Source: Vibrio aquaticus
GTDB taxonomy: Bacteria > Pseudomonadota > Gammaproteobacteria > Enterobacterales > Vibrionaceae
Direction: 5' to 3'
Length of the DNA: 64,000 nt
Assembly (NCBI RefSeq): GCF_003970385.1
Contig: NZ_RXZH01000006.1
Location: 186,001-250,000 of the forward strand
Position 1 is the first letter of the stretch; each line of letters begins with the position of its first letter. The position numbers were made by a program, and so were the translations under genes. Under the pieces are notes generated by a model that saw nothing but the letters and a program-made list of their open reading frames with translations, was not told the origin of the DNA and searched no databases. Of this stretch, positions 18,334-26,398 are shown one piece after another.

Positions 18334-19432
18334 ATGTTTGAAATCAATCCTATTAAAAACCGCCTGAAGGACGTGTCTGAGCGCACAAATGTCCTGAGGG
18401 GGTACCTTTGACTATGACGCTAAACAAGAGCGTCTAGAAGAAGTCAACGCAGAACTAGAACAACCGGATGTATGGAACGAGCCTGAACGTGCGCAAGCGC
18501 TAGGTAAAGAACGTTCTGCATTAGAAGCGGTTGTAGAGACGATTGATCAACTTGAGCAAGGTGTTGAAGACGTTGATGGTCTTTTAGAACTTGCGGTTGA
18601 AGAAGAAGATCAAGAAACGTTTGACGAAATCGAACCGGAACTGGCAGAGCTAGAAGCGAAGCTAGAGAAACTTGAATTCCGCCGTATGTTCTCTGGCGAC
18701 CACGATGCATCAGACTGCTACATCGACTTGCAGTCAGGTTCAGGTGGTACAGAGGCGCAAGACTGGACTTCAATGATGCTACGTATGTACCTTCGTTGGG
18801 CTGAAGCGAAAGGCTTTAAGACTGAGGTTATCGAAGTATCAGAAGGTGAAGTTGCAGGCCTTAAAGGCGCAACGGTTAAGATTTCTGGCGAATACGCTTA
18901 CGGTTGGTTACGCACTGAGACTGGTGTTCACCGTCTAGTTCGTAAATCGCCATTTGACTCGAGCGGTCGTCGTCATACTTCGTTTGCTTCTGCGTTTATC
19001 TACCCAGAGATTGATGACAACATCGACATCGACATTAACCCTTCTGACCTACGTATTGACGTATACCGTGCATCAGGTGCCGGTGGTCAGCACGTTAACA
19101 CCACGGAATCTGCGGTACGTATTACTCACGTTCCAACAAATACTGTGGTTCAATGTCAGAATGATCGTTCTCAGCATAAGAACAAAGACCAAGCGATGAA
19201 GCAGCTTCGTGCAAAACTGTTTGAATTAGAGATTCAAAAGCAGAATGCAGAGAAGCAAGCAAATGAAGATGCAAAATCTGACATCGGTTGGGGTAGCCAA
19301 ATCCGCTCTTACGTACTTGATGACTCACGCATCAAAGATCTACGTACAGGCGTAGAAAACCGCAATACTCAAGCGGTTTTAGACGGCGACTTAGACAAAT
19401 TTATCGAAGCTAGCCTGAAATCAGGCCTGTAA
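18334..19432 (+). CDS. prfB: Peptide chain release factor 2, expressed by programmed +1 frameshift
   Basis: RF2 reads UAA and UGA. ATG 18334 opens a 25-codon frame that ends at an in-frame TGA (18409-18411). The context is AGGGGG-TAC-CTT-TGA-C, the classical RF2 site with an internal Shine-Dalgarno and a CUU slippery codon. Skipping T18409 joins 18334-18408 to 18410-19432 and yields 365 aa, the usual RF2 length. The codon-recognition motif SPF ([16 protein letters not shown]) and the catalytic GGQ ([12 protein letters not shown]) are intact. Low RF2 slows termination at the TGA and favours the shift, an autoregulatory loop. lysS follows after 52 bp, as in E. coli. Confidence 0.97.
18397..18412 (+). 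promoter_or_regulatory. RF2 programmed frameshift site
   Basis: AGGGGGTACCTTTGAC: internal Shine-Dalgarno, CTT slip codon and in-frame TGA followed by C, a poor termination context. Ribosomes shift +1 at CTT to resume at GAC 18410. Confidence 0.95.
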
Positions 19433-19484
19433 GCTTTTCACCGAAAAAACACTCGTTACTAACGAAAAACAGGATACATCGAAA

Positions 19485-21002
19485 ATGACTGATGCTGTTC
19501 AAAACGAAAACCAACAAGAAGAAAACAAGCTGATCGCTGAGCGTCGTAGCAAACTGGACCATATCCGCCAGAACTGCAAAGCAAACGGTCACCCAAATGA
19601 TTTCCGCCGTGAGCACCTAGCAGGCGATCTTCAAGCGGAATTCGGTGAAAAGACGAAGGAAGAGCTAGAAGAGTTAAACCACGTTGTTGCAATCGCTGGT
19701 CGTGTAATGGCTAAGCGTGGTCCATTCCTAGCAATCCAAGAAACATCTGGCCGTATCCAAGCATACGCAGCAAAAGATGTTCAAAAAGAGCTGAAAGAGA
19801 AATACCAAGGCCTAGATATCGGTGACATCATCGGTGTTAAAGGTGCACTTCACAAGTCAGGTAAAGGTGACCTTTACGTGAACATGGAATCTTACGAGCT
19901 GCTAACGAAAGCACTTCGTCCACTTCCAGAGAAGTTCCACGGTCTAACTGACCAAGAGATGCGTTACCGTCAGCGTTACGTTGACCTGATCGTGAACCAA
20001 GATTCACGTGAAGCGTTCATCATCCGTTCTAAGCTTGTATCGGCTATCCGTAACTTCATGAGCTCAAAAGGCTACCTAGAAGTTGAAACGCCAATGATGC
20101 ACGTGATCCCAGGTGGTGCAACGGCTCGTCCATTCATCACTCACCACAATGCACTAGACATCGACATGTACCTACGTGTTGCACCTGAGCTTTACCTTAA
20201 GCGTCTAGTAGTAGGTGGTTTTGACCGTGTATTCGAGATCAACCGTAACTTCCGTAACGAAGGTCTTTCTCCGCGTCACAACCCAGAATTCACTATGATG
20301 GAATTCTACCAAGCGTACTCTGACTACAAAGATCTGATGGATCTGACAGAAGAGATGCTAAGCACAGTCGCAATGGATGTTCTTGGTTCAACGTCTATGC
20401 CTTACGGTGATGAAACGGTTGAATTTGGTGGCACTTACGCACGTCTAAGCATGTTCGATGCTATCAAGCAATACAACCCAGACCATGCTGAAATTCAAGC
20501 ACTAACAGAAGCGGATCTACAAGACCGTGAGAAGATGGTAGCCATCGCGAAATCTGTACATGTGGAAGTAGAAACATTCTGGACATGTGGTCAGCTTCTT
20601 GAAGAGATCTTTGGTGAAACGGCTGAGCCTCAGCTAATCCAACCAACGTTCATCACTGGCTATCCAGCGGACATTTCTCCACTAGCACGTCGTAGCGATG
20701 ACAACCCATTCTTCACTGACCGCTTCGAGTTCTTTATCGGTGGCCGTGAAGTAGCGAACGGCTTCTCAGAGCTTAACGATGCAGAAGACCAAGACGAGCG
20801 TTTCAAAGCGCAAGTTAACGCGAAAGATGCTGGTGATGATGAAGCAATGTACTACGATGCAGACTACATTACTGCACTAGAGCACGGTCTACCGCCAACA
20901 GCAGGTCAGGGTATCGGTATCGATCGCCTAGCAATGCTATTTACTAACACGCACACAATCCGTGACGTGATTCTATTCCCAGCGATGCGCCCGCAAGCGT
21001 AA
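19485..21002 (+). CDS. lysS: Lysyl-tRNA synthetase (class II)
   Basis: 505 aa, normal for bacterial class II LysRS. An N-terminal OB-fold anticodon domain ([21 protein letters not shown]) is followed by the catalytic core with motif 2 ([21 protein letters not shown]) and motif 3 ([19 protein letters not shown]). It sits directly after prfB, probably co-transcribed. Codon use is highly biased. Confidence 0.97.
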   Translation: MTDAVQNENQQEENKLIAERRSKLDHIRQNCKANGHPNDFRREHLAGDLQAEFGEKTKEELEELNHVVAIAGRVMAKRGPFLAIQETSGRIQAYAAKDVQKELKEKYQGLDIGDIIGVKGALHKSGKGDLYVNMESYELLTKALRPLPEKFHGLTDQEMRYRQRYVDLIVNQDSREAFIIRSKLVSAIRNFMSSKGYLEVETPMMHVIPGGATARPFITHHNALDIDMYLRVAPELYLKRLVVGGFDRVFEINRNFRNEGLSPRHNPEFTMMEFYQAYSDYKDLMDLTEEMLSTVAMDVLGSTSMPYGDETVEFGGTYARLSMFDAIKQYNPDHAEIQALTEADLQDREKMVAIAKSVHVEVETFWTCGQLLEEIFGETAEPQLIQPTFITGYPADISPLARRSDDNPFFTDRFEFFIGGREVANGFSELNDAEDQDERFKAQVNAKDAGDDEAMYYDADYITALEHGLPPTAGQGIGIDRLAMLFTNTHTIRDVILFPAMRPQA

Positions 21003-21024
21003 GCGAGAGAAATAGACGATTTGA

Positions 21025-21051
21025 AAAGCCACCTTCGGGTGGTTTTTTTTG
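21025..21051 (+). terminator. Terminator of prfB-lysS
   Basis: Stem AAGCCACC / GGTGGTTT with a TTCG tetraloop and a run of eight T, about 25 bases after the lysS stop. Confidence 0.92.
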
Positions 21052-21113
21052 TTTCTAGCTGATGGCCTATATCGATCGGGCCTGTCGCGTTTTAGAAGGT
21101 CAAAATAAAACGC

Positions 21114-21141
21114 TTGATGATCTTATACGGTTGTGTATTCT
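21114..21141 (+). promoter_or_regulatory. Candidate sigma-70 promoter of the 36-codon small ORF
   Basis: TTGATG (21114-21119), 16-base spacer, TATTCT (21136-21141). It would start a transcript about 30 bases before the small ORF at 21180 and after the lysS terminator. Confidence 0.5.
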
Positions 21142-21179
21142 GTAAATTAATCATTTAATTGAACTAAGGATTCTCAATT

Positions 21180-21290
21180 ATGTTTCGTCACCATAAGGAA
21201 AGCTTCGACAAAGCCTCTCGTCAATCATTGTTTAATGCACTTCTGGCACTGCGAGAAACTCGCACAAAAATTGCGAGCATTAAAAAATGA
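21180..21290 (+). CDS. Small ORF, 36 aa, unknown
   Basis: ATG 21180 follows AAGGA (21166-21170) at nine bases and a plausible sigma-70 promoter; the stop is TGA 21288. The peptide begins MFRHHKESFDKASRQ and ends ETRTKIASIKK; it is strongly basic, lacks a membrane segment and would form one amphipathic helix (SLFNALLALRETRTKIASI). It lies alone between the lysS terminator and vpsR. I do not recognise a family. Support is the ribosome-binding site, promoter and coherent helix; coding is not proven. Confidence 0.5.
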   Translation: MFRHHKESFDKASRQSLFNALLALRETRTKIASIKK

Positions 21291-21495
21291 TGTTCTGTAA
21301 GTGATTGAAAAACACAAATAAATCACAAATTACTTTGAATCCTCTCCCACAACTTCTGGAAAATAGTCAATTGAGTCGCTAGTCTTATTATTGAGACAGA
21401 TTCTCTCGCCGAGTCTCTATAATGTAACCACATAAATGTTTCATGTGCTTTCGAGTGCGCATTATTTACGTTATCAATAATAAGGAACTCGCTTC
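21291..21495 (+). promoter_or_regulatory. vpsR upstream region
   Basis: Contains TATAAT at 21418-21423 as the best -10 for vpsR, although no good -35 is present at 16-18 bases, which suggests an activated promoter. A partial inverted repeat (GAGACAGATTCTCTC, then GAGTCTC) covers 21393-21418, immediately upstream of the -10. The ribosome-binding site AAGGA lies at 21482-21486. Confidence 0.4.
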
Positions 21496-22830
21496 ATGGG
21501 TAGTCAATTCCGAATGGATTCCGTTCCAGGTTCGTTAGTTGTCGTGGGGGGAACCTATGAGCCTTGGTTATCAGTATTAGAACAAGTTGGTTGGAGATGT
21601 ACCCAGTGTGCGGATTTGCGTAAAGCGGATGAGTTATTTACTGAGACAGGCCCTTGTATCGGTATTGTTGACCTTAGCCACGATGAATTTAGTTTAAACG
21701 GGATTGCCAATTTGGTTAGCAAGCACAAGCAGGTGCGCTGGCTAGCTTTTATCCGTGAATCTCAGCTTAGCTCAGACACCATCTGCCAGTTTATCGTAAA
21801 CTTCTGTATCGATTTCTTTACCGCGCCGATTCCAGATGCTCAGTTACTCAGCACGATTGGTCACCAGCTAGGGATGCTCAAGCTTGAGAAAAAAGTCTGG
21901 CCTCACTACGGTAACCAGAGTGATATGGGCTTAATTGGTGACTCCATGCCGCTTAAGCGTTTACGTGATCAGATTAAACGTATTGGTCCAACGGACGTTT
22001 CTATTCTTATTTATGGTGAAAGTGGTACCGGTAAAGAGACGGTTGCTCGCGCTGTTCACAAAACTTCGGCTCGTGCCAACAAAGAGTTTATCTCGGTCAA
22101 CTGTCGAGCAATGTCTGAAAGGCGTATTGAAAGCGATCTGTTTGGTATCAACCGCGAAGATCGCAGTGAACCCTCTATCCTAGAGAGAGCCGACGGCGGG
22201 ACGATTTTACTCAACGATATTCTGACGTTACCGAAATCTCAGCAGATAAACCTGCTGCGCTTTCTTCAAGAGGGGATGGTCGATACCGCTTCAGGTCGCC
22301 GAGAGGTGGATGTGCGTGTACTGGCAGCCAATTCCGCAGACATAGAAAAAGCGCTGATTGACGGTGATTTCAATGAAGAGCTTTATCATTACATCAATGT
22401 ACTGAGAATTAATGTACCAAGCTTGAAAGAGCGTGCTGGTGACATTGCGATTTTGGCACGTCACTTCTTACAGGAATATTCAAAGGAGTACAATGCTCAA
22501 GCTCGTAGCTTCACAGAAGAAGCGGCTCGAGCTCTAACTCGCTATCATTGGCCTGGTAATGTGCGTGAGCTGATGAATCAGATTAAGCGTATTGTTTTGA
22601 TGTCTGATACGGTGATGTTGGATGAAGAACACCTCGACTTGCCAAAACGTAGCGATAGCCGCCGCAGCTTGAAGAGTATCCGTGAGCGTAGTGAGCGTGA
22701 TGCATTGCTATTGGTTCTAGAATCTCATGCCGGTCAAGTTTCTATGGCCGCGAAGGAGCTGGGTGTATCACGTGCAACAATGTATCGTTTATTGAACAAG
22801 CATAATTTGATTTCAGACGTCCCAGCCTAA
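21496..22830 (+). CDS. vpsR: VpsR, atypical NtrC-family activator of exopolysaccharide/biofilm genes
   Basis: Master activator of Vibrio polysaccharide genes that responds to c-di-GMP in V. cholerae. 444 aa: receiver-like domain (about 1-125; aspartate D59 in GIVDLSHDE), AAA+ domain (about 145-380) and Fis-type HTH (about 405-438, SMAAKELGVSRATMYRLL). Walker A GESGTGKE is intact (174-181). The Walker B region reads GGTILLNDI, where sigma-54 activators usually have GGTLFLDEI, and the GAFTGA loop is missing (LFGINREDRSEPSI instead). This agrees with VpsR working with sigma-70 rather than sigma-54. It is monocistronic, between two small ORFs. Confidence 0.96.
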   Translation: MGSQFRMDSVPGSLVVVGGTYEPWLSVLEQVGWRCTQCADLRKADELFTETGPCIGIVDLSHDEFSLNGIANLVSKHKQVRWLAFIRESQLSSDTICQFIVNFCIDFFTAPIPDAQLLSTIGHQLGMLKLEKKVWPHYGNQSDMGLIGDSMPLKRLRDQIKRIGPTDVSILIYGESGTGKETVARAVHKTSARANKEFISVNCRAMSERRIESDLFGINREDRSEPSILERADGGTILLNDILTLPKSQQINLLRFLQEGMVDTASGRREVDVRVLAANSADIEKALIDGDFNEELYHYINVLRINVPSLKERAGDIAILARHFLQEYSKEYNAQARSFTEEAARALTRYHWPGNVRELMNQIKRIVLMSDTVMLDEEHLDLPKRSDSRRSLKSIRERSERDALLLVLESHAGQVSMAAKELGVSRATMYRLLNKHNLISDVPA

Positions 22831-22848
22831 CTTTATGTTTTGTAATAG

Positions 22849-22880
22849 AAAAGCCACGTTATGTTTAATGTGGCTTTTTT
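22849..22880 (+). terminator. Terminator of vpsR
   Basis: Stem AAAAGCCAC / GTGGCTTTT with inner pairing GTTA/TTAA and a T-run, 19 bases after the vpsR stop. Confidence 0.9.
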
Positions 22881-23001
22881 GTTTTTATAAAATTATTCAC
22901 TACTAATGTTATATAACCAGTGTGAATGTCTTATAACTTCAAGTTTAGTTTGGTTGTTTTTAGGTAAATAAATTGTTTTTCTTTTGTAGGCAAAAAAGGG
23001 G

Positions 23002-23029
23002 TTGAATAAATAACCATTGTGATTAGAAT
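23002..23029 (+). promoter_or_regulatory. Candidate sigma-70 promoter of the small-ORF/DUF1127 unit
   Basis: TTGAAT (23002-23007), 16-base spacer, TAGAAT (23024-23029). It would give a leader of about 60 bases before the small ORF at 23097. Confidence 0.5.
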
Positions 23030-23096
23030 TTAACCATGAGCTCAGGTTCATACCCTCAATTTTATTTGGATTAATACATTAGCTAGGAGGCGCACA

Positions 23097-23216
23097 ATGA
23101 AACATATCACTGTTCAATCATTTATCTGTGCGTCTGTCGATCGCTTCATGCCTACCAATGGTACTTCTAAACGTACCACTGCCATGGCCGATCGTAACCT
23201 AAACAAACACATGTAA
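23097..23216 (+). CDS. Small ORF, 39 aa, unknown, upstream of DUF1127 gene
   Basis: ATG 23097 sits six bases after a near-perfect Shine-Dalgarno (TAGGAGG, 23084-23090); the stop is TAA 23214. The peptide begins MKHITVQSFICASVDRF and ends DRNLNKHM; it is basic, with one cysteine and no membrane segment. The strong ribosome-binding site and the upstream promoter make translation likely. A stem-loop separates it from the DUF1127 gene 112 bp downstream, so the two may be one transcript with regulated coupling. No family is recognised. Confidence 0.6.
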   Translation: MKHITVQSFICASVDRFMPTNGTSKRTTAMADRNLNKHM

Positions 23217-23236
23217 TTAATCCGTAACCTCTTTTA

Positions 23237-23266
23237 TTAATTGGCTGCGGAAAAGCAGCGAATTAA
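23237..23266 (+). promoter_or_regulatory. Stem-loop between the 39-codon ORF and the DUF1127 gene
   Basis: TTAATTGGCTGC pairs with GCAGCGAATTAA (one G-G mismatch) around a GGAAAA loop. No continuous T-run follows, so it is more likely a processing, attenuation or stability element than a full terminator. Confidence 0.5.
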
Positions 23267-23327
23267 TGCACCTTTCTTTTTGTATTCGTTGATCTTTTCC
23301 CAGCTTGCACTCAACTGGAGAAAACTC

Positions 23328-23579
23328 ATGAGTCATTCTGTATATCTAAAGCTTGCCACCGTCTTAGTAAAGGCTGATCTAAAACGTGAAGAACGTGAAT
23401 GGAAACGAAAACTTCGACGTAGTGCTTATGACATTCCTTGGGATAATGCACATCTATTGCGAGACATTGGTTTAGAGCAAGATGGGCGTCCAATTGGTTT
23501 CAGTGAACCAGACAGCGTGAAAGCCGAACGTCGTGTACGTCACCTTCGCCGTGTCCTCAGTGCGCGAATATTGACGTAA
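23328..23579 (+). CDS. DUF1127-like small basic protein
   Basis: 83 aa, very rich in arginine and lysine. The segment YDIPWDNAHLLRDIGLEQDGRPIG carries the LRDIGL signature typical of DUF1127 (YjiS-like) proteins; some members of that family bind RNA and affect phosphate or carbon metabolism. The start ATG 23328 has GGAGA seven bases upstream; the frame is open 29 codons further up, but that stretch runs through the stem-loop. The function here is unknown. It lies downstream of vpsR, in a position I associate with VC0666. Confidence 0.8.
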   Translation: MSHSVYLKLATVLVKADLKREEREWKRKLRRSAYDIPWDNAHLLRDIGLEQDGRPIGFSEPDSVKAERRVRHLRRVLSARILT

Positions 23580-23585
23580 CCAAAA

Positions 23586-23609
23586 GGGGCAGGTTGCTTC
23601 ACCTGCCCC
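23586..23609. terminator. Hairpin between the DUF1127 gene and tas
   Basis: Perfect 9-bp GC-rich stem GGGGCAGGT / ACCTGCCCC with loop TGCTTC, six bases after the DUF1127 stop. Only short T-runs flank it (TTTT on the minus strand), so it may serve both convergent genes weakly. Confidence 0.7.
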
Positions 23610-23640
23610 GAATTCTTTAATGCTGGTTATTTCCGGCAAG

Positions 23641-24675
23641 TTATGGACAAGGGTTGGAGTAAGTCGTCCCAATCTCTTGAATCCCCTGAAGCAATTCATC
23701 GGTTAACACGACATCCAAGCTATCAATGTTTGATTTTAATTGTTCCAAGTTTGTCGCTCCAATGATGTTGGATGCGACAAACGGACGCTGATTGACGAAT
23801 GCCAGGGCCATTTGAGCTGGGTCTAACCCATGCTCTCTGGCTAAGTTGACATAAGCTTCGGTTGCTTGAATACCTTGTGGTGTGAAGTAGCGAACAAAGC
23901 GTTCAAATAGAGAGCAACGCGCGCCATTAGGGCGAGCACCTTCCAAGTATTTACCACTTAAGCAGCCAAACGCGAGGGGTGAATAAGCTAATAGCTGAAC
24001 GCCTTCGTAGTGGCTGATCTCTGATAATCCCACTTCAAAACTTCGATTGAGCAAGTTGTATGGATTTTGAATAGAGACAATCCTAGGCAGTTCATGTTTC
24101 TCAGCGAGACGCAGTAGTGTCATGACTCCCCATGGCGTCTCATTGGATACGCCGATGTAGCGTATTTTCCCTGCTTTGACCAATTCCGCGAGGGCTTCAA
24201 GCGTTTCGATCAAGGTGACTTCTTCTTGTGCGTCTGGGTAAGGGTAGTTGAGCTGACCAAAGCAGTTAGTTTGGCGCTGTGGCCAATGGAGTTGATAGAG
24301 GTCGACGTAGTCGGTTTGTAGTCGTTTAAGACTCTCATCAATGGCTAAGTGGATATTTTTTCTATCCAAACTCATATTATCTCGGATGTACGGCACATTG
24401 CGCGGGCCTGCCACCTTTGTTGCGAGCACAACTTTTTCTCGTTTGCCTGATTTTGCTAGCCAATTACCGATGTATTGCTCTGTTAACCCTTGCGTTTTGG
24501 CTTGTGGAGGAACGGGGTACATTTCTGCGGTATCAATAAAATTCACCCCACGTTCTAACGCATAATCTAGCTGACTAAAGGCTTCTTGTTGTGTGTTTTG
24601 CTCACCAAACGTCATCGTGCCAAGGCAGATCTTGCTTAGTTCAAGAGTTGAGTGAGGTAACTTGTTGTATTGCAT
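23641..24675 (-). CDS. tas: Tas, NADP(H)-dependent aldo-keto reductase
   Basis: TIM-barrel aldo-keto reductase, 344 aa. The AKR catalytic tetrad is recognisable: D in FIDTAEMYPVPP (with the Tyr), K in VLATKVAGP and H in LYQLHWPQRQTN. GLTEQYIGNWLAK and the C-terminal LGATNLEQLKSNIDSL-type segment (here IGATNLEQL) match E. coli Tas, which suppresses a tyrosine auxotrophy; the physiological substrate is unknown. It converges on the DUF1127 gene. Confidence 0.92.
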   Translation of the reverse strand: MQYNKLPHSTLELSKICLGTMTFGEQNTQQEAFSQLDYALERGVNFIDTAEMYPVPPQAKTQGLTEQYIGNWLAKSGKREKVVLATKVAGPRNVPYIRDNMSLDRKNIHLAIDESLKRLQTDYVDLYQLHWPQRQTNCFGQLNYPYPDAQEEVTLIETLEALAELVKAGKIRYIGVSNETPWGVMTLLRLAEKHELPRIVSIQNPYNLLNRSFEVGLSEISHYEGVQLLAYSPLAFGCLSGKYLEGARPNGARCSLFERFVRYFTPQGIQATEAYVNLAREHGLDPAQMALAFVNQRPFVASNIIGATNLEQLKSNIDSLDVVLTDELLQGIQEIGTTYSNPCP

Positions 24676-24803
24676 AGATCTTCCTTGTCTTCGCTAACGA
24701 ACAAATCCCACTATAGGTGATCTGCTGCACTTTATGAAAGGTATGAGATAACAAATTCGCAAAATTGAATAACTTGGCTAATACTGTTTTATGGAGGTGA
24801 GTT

Positions 24804-25115
24804 ATGCAGAAAAGTCAGTTAGATAAGTGGATTCATAGTCATCATAAAGAAACCTACCAACCACCCAAAGTGTTTGTGATTGGTTGTTCAGATTTATCTC
24901 AGTATCTCTTGGCTGTGGAGTACAAACATAAATTAGAGCCAATCAAGATTGATGATGAGCCTGTTCATTTTGATTCCTTAGAACTCGTAAAAGAAGAGCT
25001 GATTCGGTTGGGAGTTGAGAGAGCTTACCTGCGTTTGCACAATGCTTATGATGAATTCGGTTCAGATAATGGGGAGCTCTACCATGATGTGGAGTTATCG
25101 TTGATGACGCATTAG
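24804..25115 (+). CDS. Conserved small protein of unknown function (possibly DUF6482)
   Basis: 103 aa, acidic, no signal peptide or membrane segment. The start ATG 24804 follows GGAGGTGA with ideal spacing. [20 protein letters not shown] and the C-terminal [14 protein letters not shown] look like the short proteins labelled DUF6482 in vibrios; this label is from memory and not firm. It converges with mutH so closely that the two stop codons overlap by three bases (TAG 25113-25115, TAA on the other strand at 25112-25114). Confidence 0.75.
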   Translation: MQKSQLDKWIHSHHKETYQPPKVFVIGCSDLSQYLLAVEYKHKLEPIKIDDEPVHFDSLELVKEELIRLGVERAYLRLHNAYDEFGSDNGELYHDVELSLMTH

Positions 25116-25777
25116 ATAAAATGCTGCTCTAAAATGCGGGCTGTAAATTGGGTGCGTAAATAAAAGCCTCGCGGAAGCGTTTTGATCGGTTTGCCACTGG
25201 CGCCATACGCTTCTGTTAAAACTCGGCTATTTGCTGCCTTTGGGCGTAGTTGTAAGACTTCACCATGTCTGGCCGTTATCTGCTCAACTTGGCCGAGTAC
25301 GATCATTTCCATGAGCTCTTCCCAATCCGTTTTGAGCTGTTGTTCTTCTTCTTCACTGGGTGACCAGATCAAGGGGGAACCTACATGACGCTCAGCAAGT
25401 GGAATCTCTCTTTCACCTTCTACAGGCACCCACAATACTCGGGATAGTTTGTTGCGAATGTGACTGCTTTTCCACGTTAAACCATGAACGCCAACAAGTG
25501 GTGCAACACAGACAAAGGTTGTTTCAAGAGGTTTACCGGTATAACTGATCGGGATGGTTTTTAATTCGATTCCGAGTTGTTCGAAGTCCTGCGTTGGTTT
25601 ACTGCCTGCCGTTGCCCCTAAGTGCCACTCTAAAAGCTGACCAACCCAACCTTTATCTCGGCGTAGATCTGGTGGCACATCAATATTGGCTTCATCAGCC
25701 AGTTCTTGAAAGCTCATACCTGCAATGTTCATCGCTCTTTCTAACAATTCTTGTTCGGATCTTGGTTCGCTTTTCAT
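25112..25777 (-). CDS. mutH: DNA mismatch repair endonuclease MutH
   Basis: Nicks the unmethylated strand at hemimethylated GATC sites when activated by MutL. 221 aa, near the E. coli length of 229. The restriction-like catalytic residues appear as D...E-x-K in [15 protein letters not shown], and [29 protein letters not shown] is the conserved C-terminal region. Its presence fits a Dam-methylating gammaproteobacterium. It faces rppH across a 620-bp gap that holds a DnaA-box cluster. Confidence 0.96.
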   Translation of the reverse strand: MKSEPRSEQELLERAMNIAGMSFQELADEANIDVPPDLRRDKGWVGQLLEWHLGATAGSKPTQDFEQLGIELKTIPISYTGKPLETTFVCVAPLVGVHGLTWKSSHIRNKLSRVLWVPVEGEREIPLAERHVGSPLIWSPSEEEEQQLKTDWEELMEMIVLGQVEQITARHGEVLQLRPKAANSRVLTEAYGASGKPIKTLPRGFYLRTQFTARILEQHFI

Positions 25778-26398
25778 ATCAGCTTTAGTGAGCGGAGGAA
25801 GTTGCGGTTATTGTAACGGAATTTATGCAAATATCGACTGTACTAAGATTGATCAGAGTGGCGAAAAGATCATCGAGCAAAGGGTTATCCACAGGCTTGT
25901 CAGGAAAATAATCGCAAAATGTTGGATATGTATGAATTAACAGTGGTTTTAAGCCAATAAAGCAGTTGATATTTTAGGTTGAATATCAAATTTGCTCATG
26001 CCAATGTGGATAAATGTCTTGTTGGTTGATCTTTAACCGATCTGAGTTGGGGTGTTTTTCTATAGCGCTTTGCCAGAGTTATGTAAATTTTAATCAATTT
26101 AAGTTATTGTTATTTAAATATTTATTTGTTTTTGTGGAATGTTTTAACTGAACGATATTCTTTGCTTGTTCGCTTATTGATCACTTTCTCATTGATTCTT
26201 CACATGGTTATGCACAGAAAAGGTGAATAAATGTGGTCTATGTCTCACAATAATGTGAGTAACCTTGGTTTTGATTAAAACTTATCCAAAGGTGAGGTGT
26301 TGAGTCATATTTTCTGTATGAGTCACACTAGTAAGTTTGCTCCGACTGGGGATATGTGGAAAAATCACAGTAATTAAGAATTTATTAGAGGTTGGCCA
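25778..26398. other. DnaA-box cluster between mutH and rppH (probable DARS2 equivalent)
   Basis: AT-rich gap of 621 bp without a convincing ORF. Perfect DnaA boxes (TTATNCACA): 25885-25893 (+, TTATCCACA), 26005-26013 (-, TTATCCACA) and 26208-26216 (+, TTATGCACA). One-mismatch boxes: 25823-25831 (+), 26282-26290 (+) and 26355-26363 (-). Several GATC sites are also present. E. coli DARS2, which converts ADP-DnaA to ATP-DnaA, lies beside mutH as I recall, so position and content agree. The rppH ribosome-binding site and both promoters must also be here. Confidence 0.6.

Noticed and set aside
18686..19432. prfB as a truncated gene or pseudogene
   Set aside because: The upstream part is present in another frame and joined by a textbook RF2 frameshift site, so the gene is intact.
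23241..23327. N-terminal extension of the DUF1127 protein
   Set aside because: The extra 29 codons begin inside the stem-loop and lack a ribosome-binding site, while ATG 23328 has GGAGA at seven bases.
25778..26398. The DnaA-box cluster as the chromosomal origin
   Set aside because: Vibrio oriC1 lies near mnmG/gidA and oriC2 near rctB; neither gene nor a clear set of 13-mers is here. The neighbour mutH points to a DARS-type site instead.
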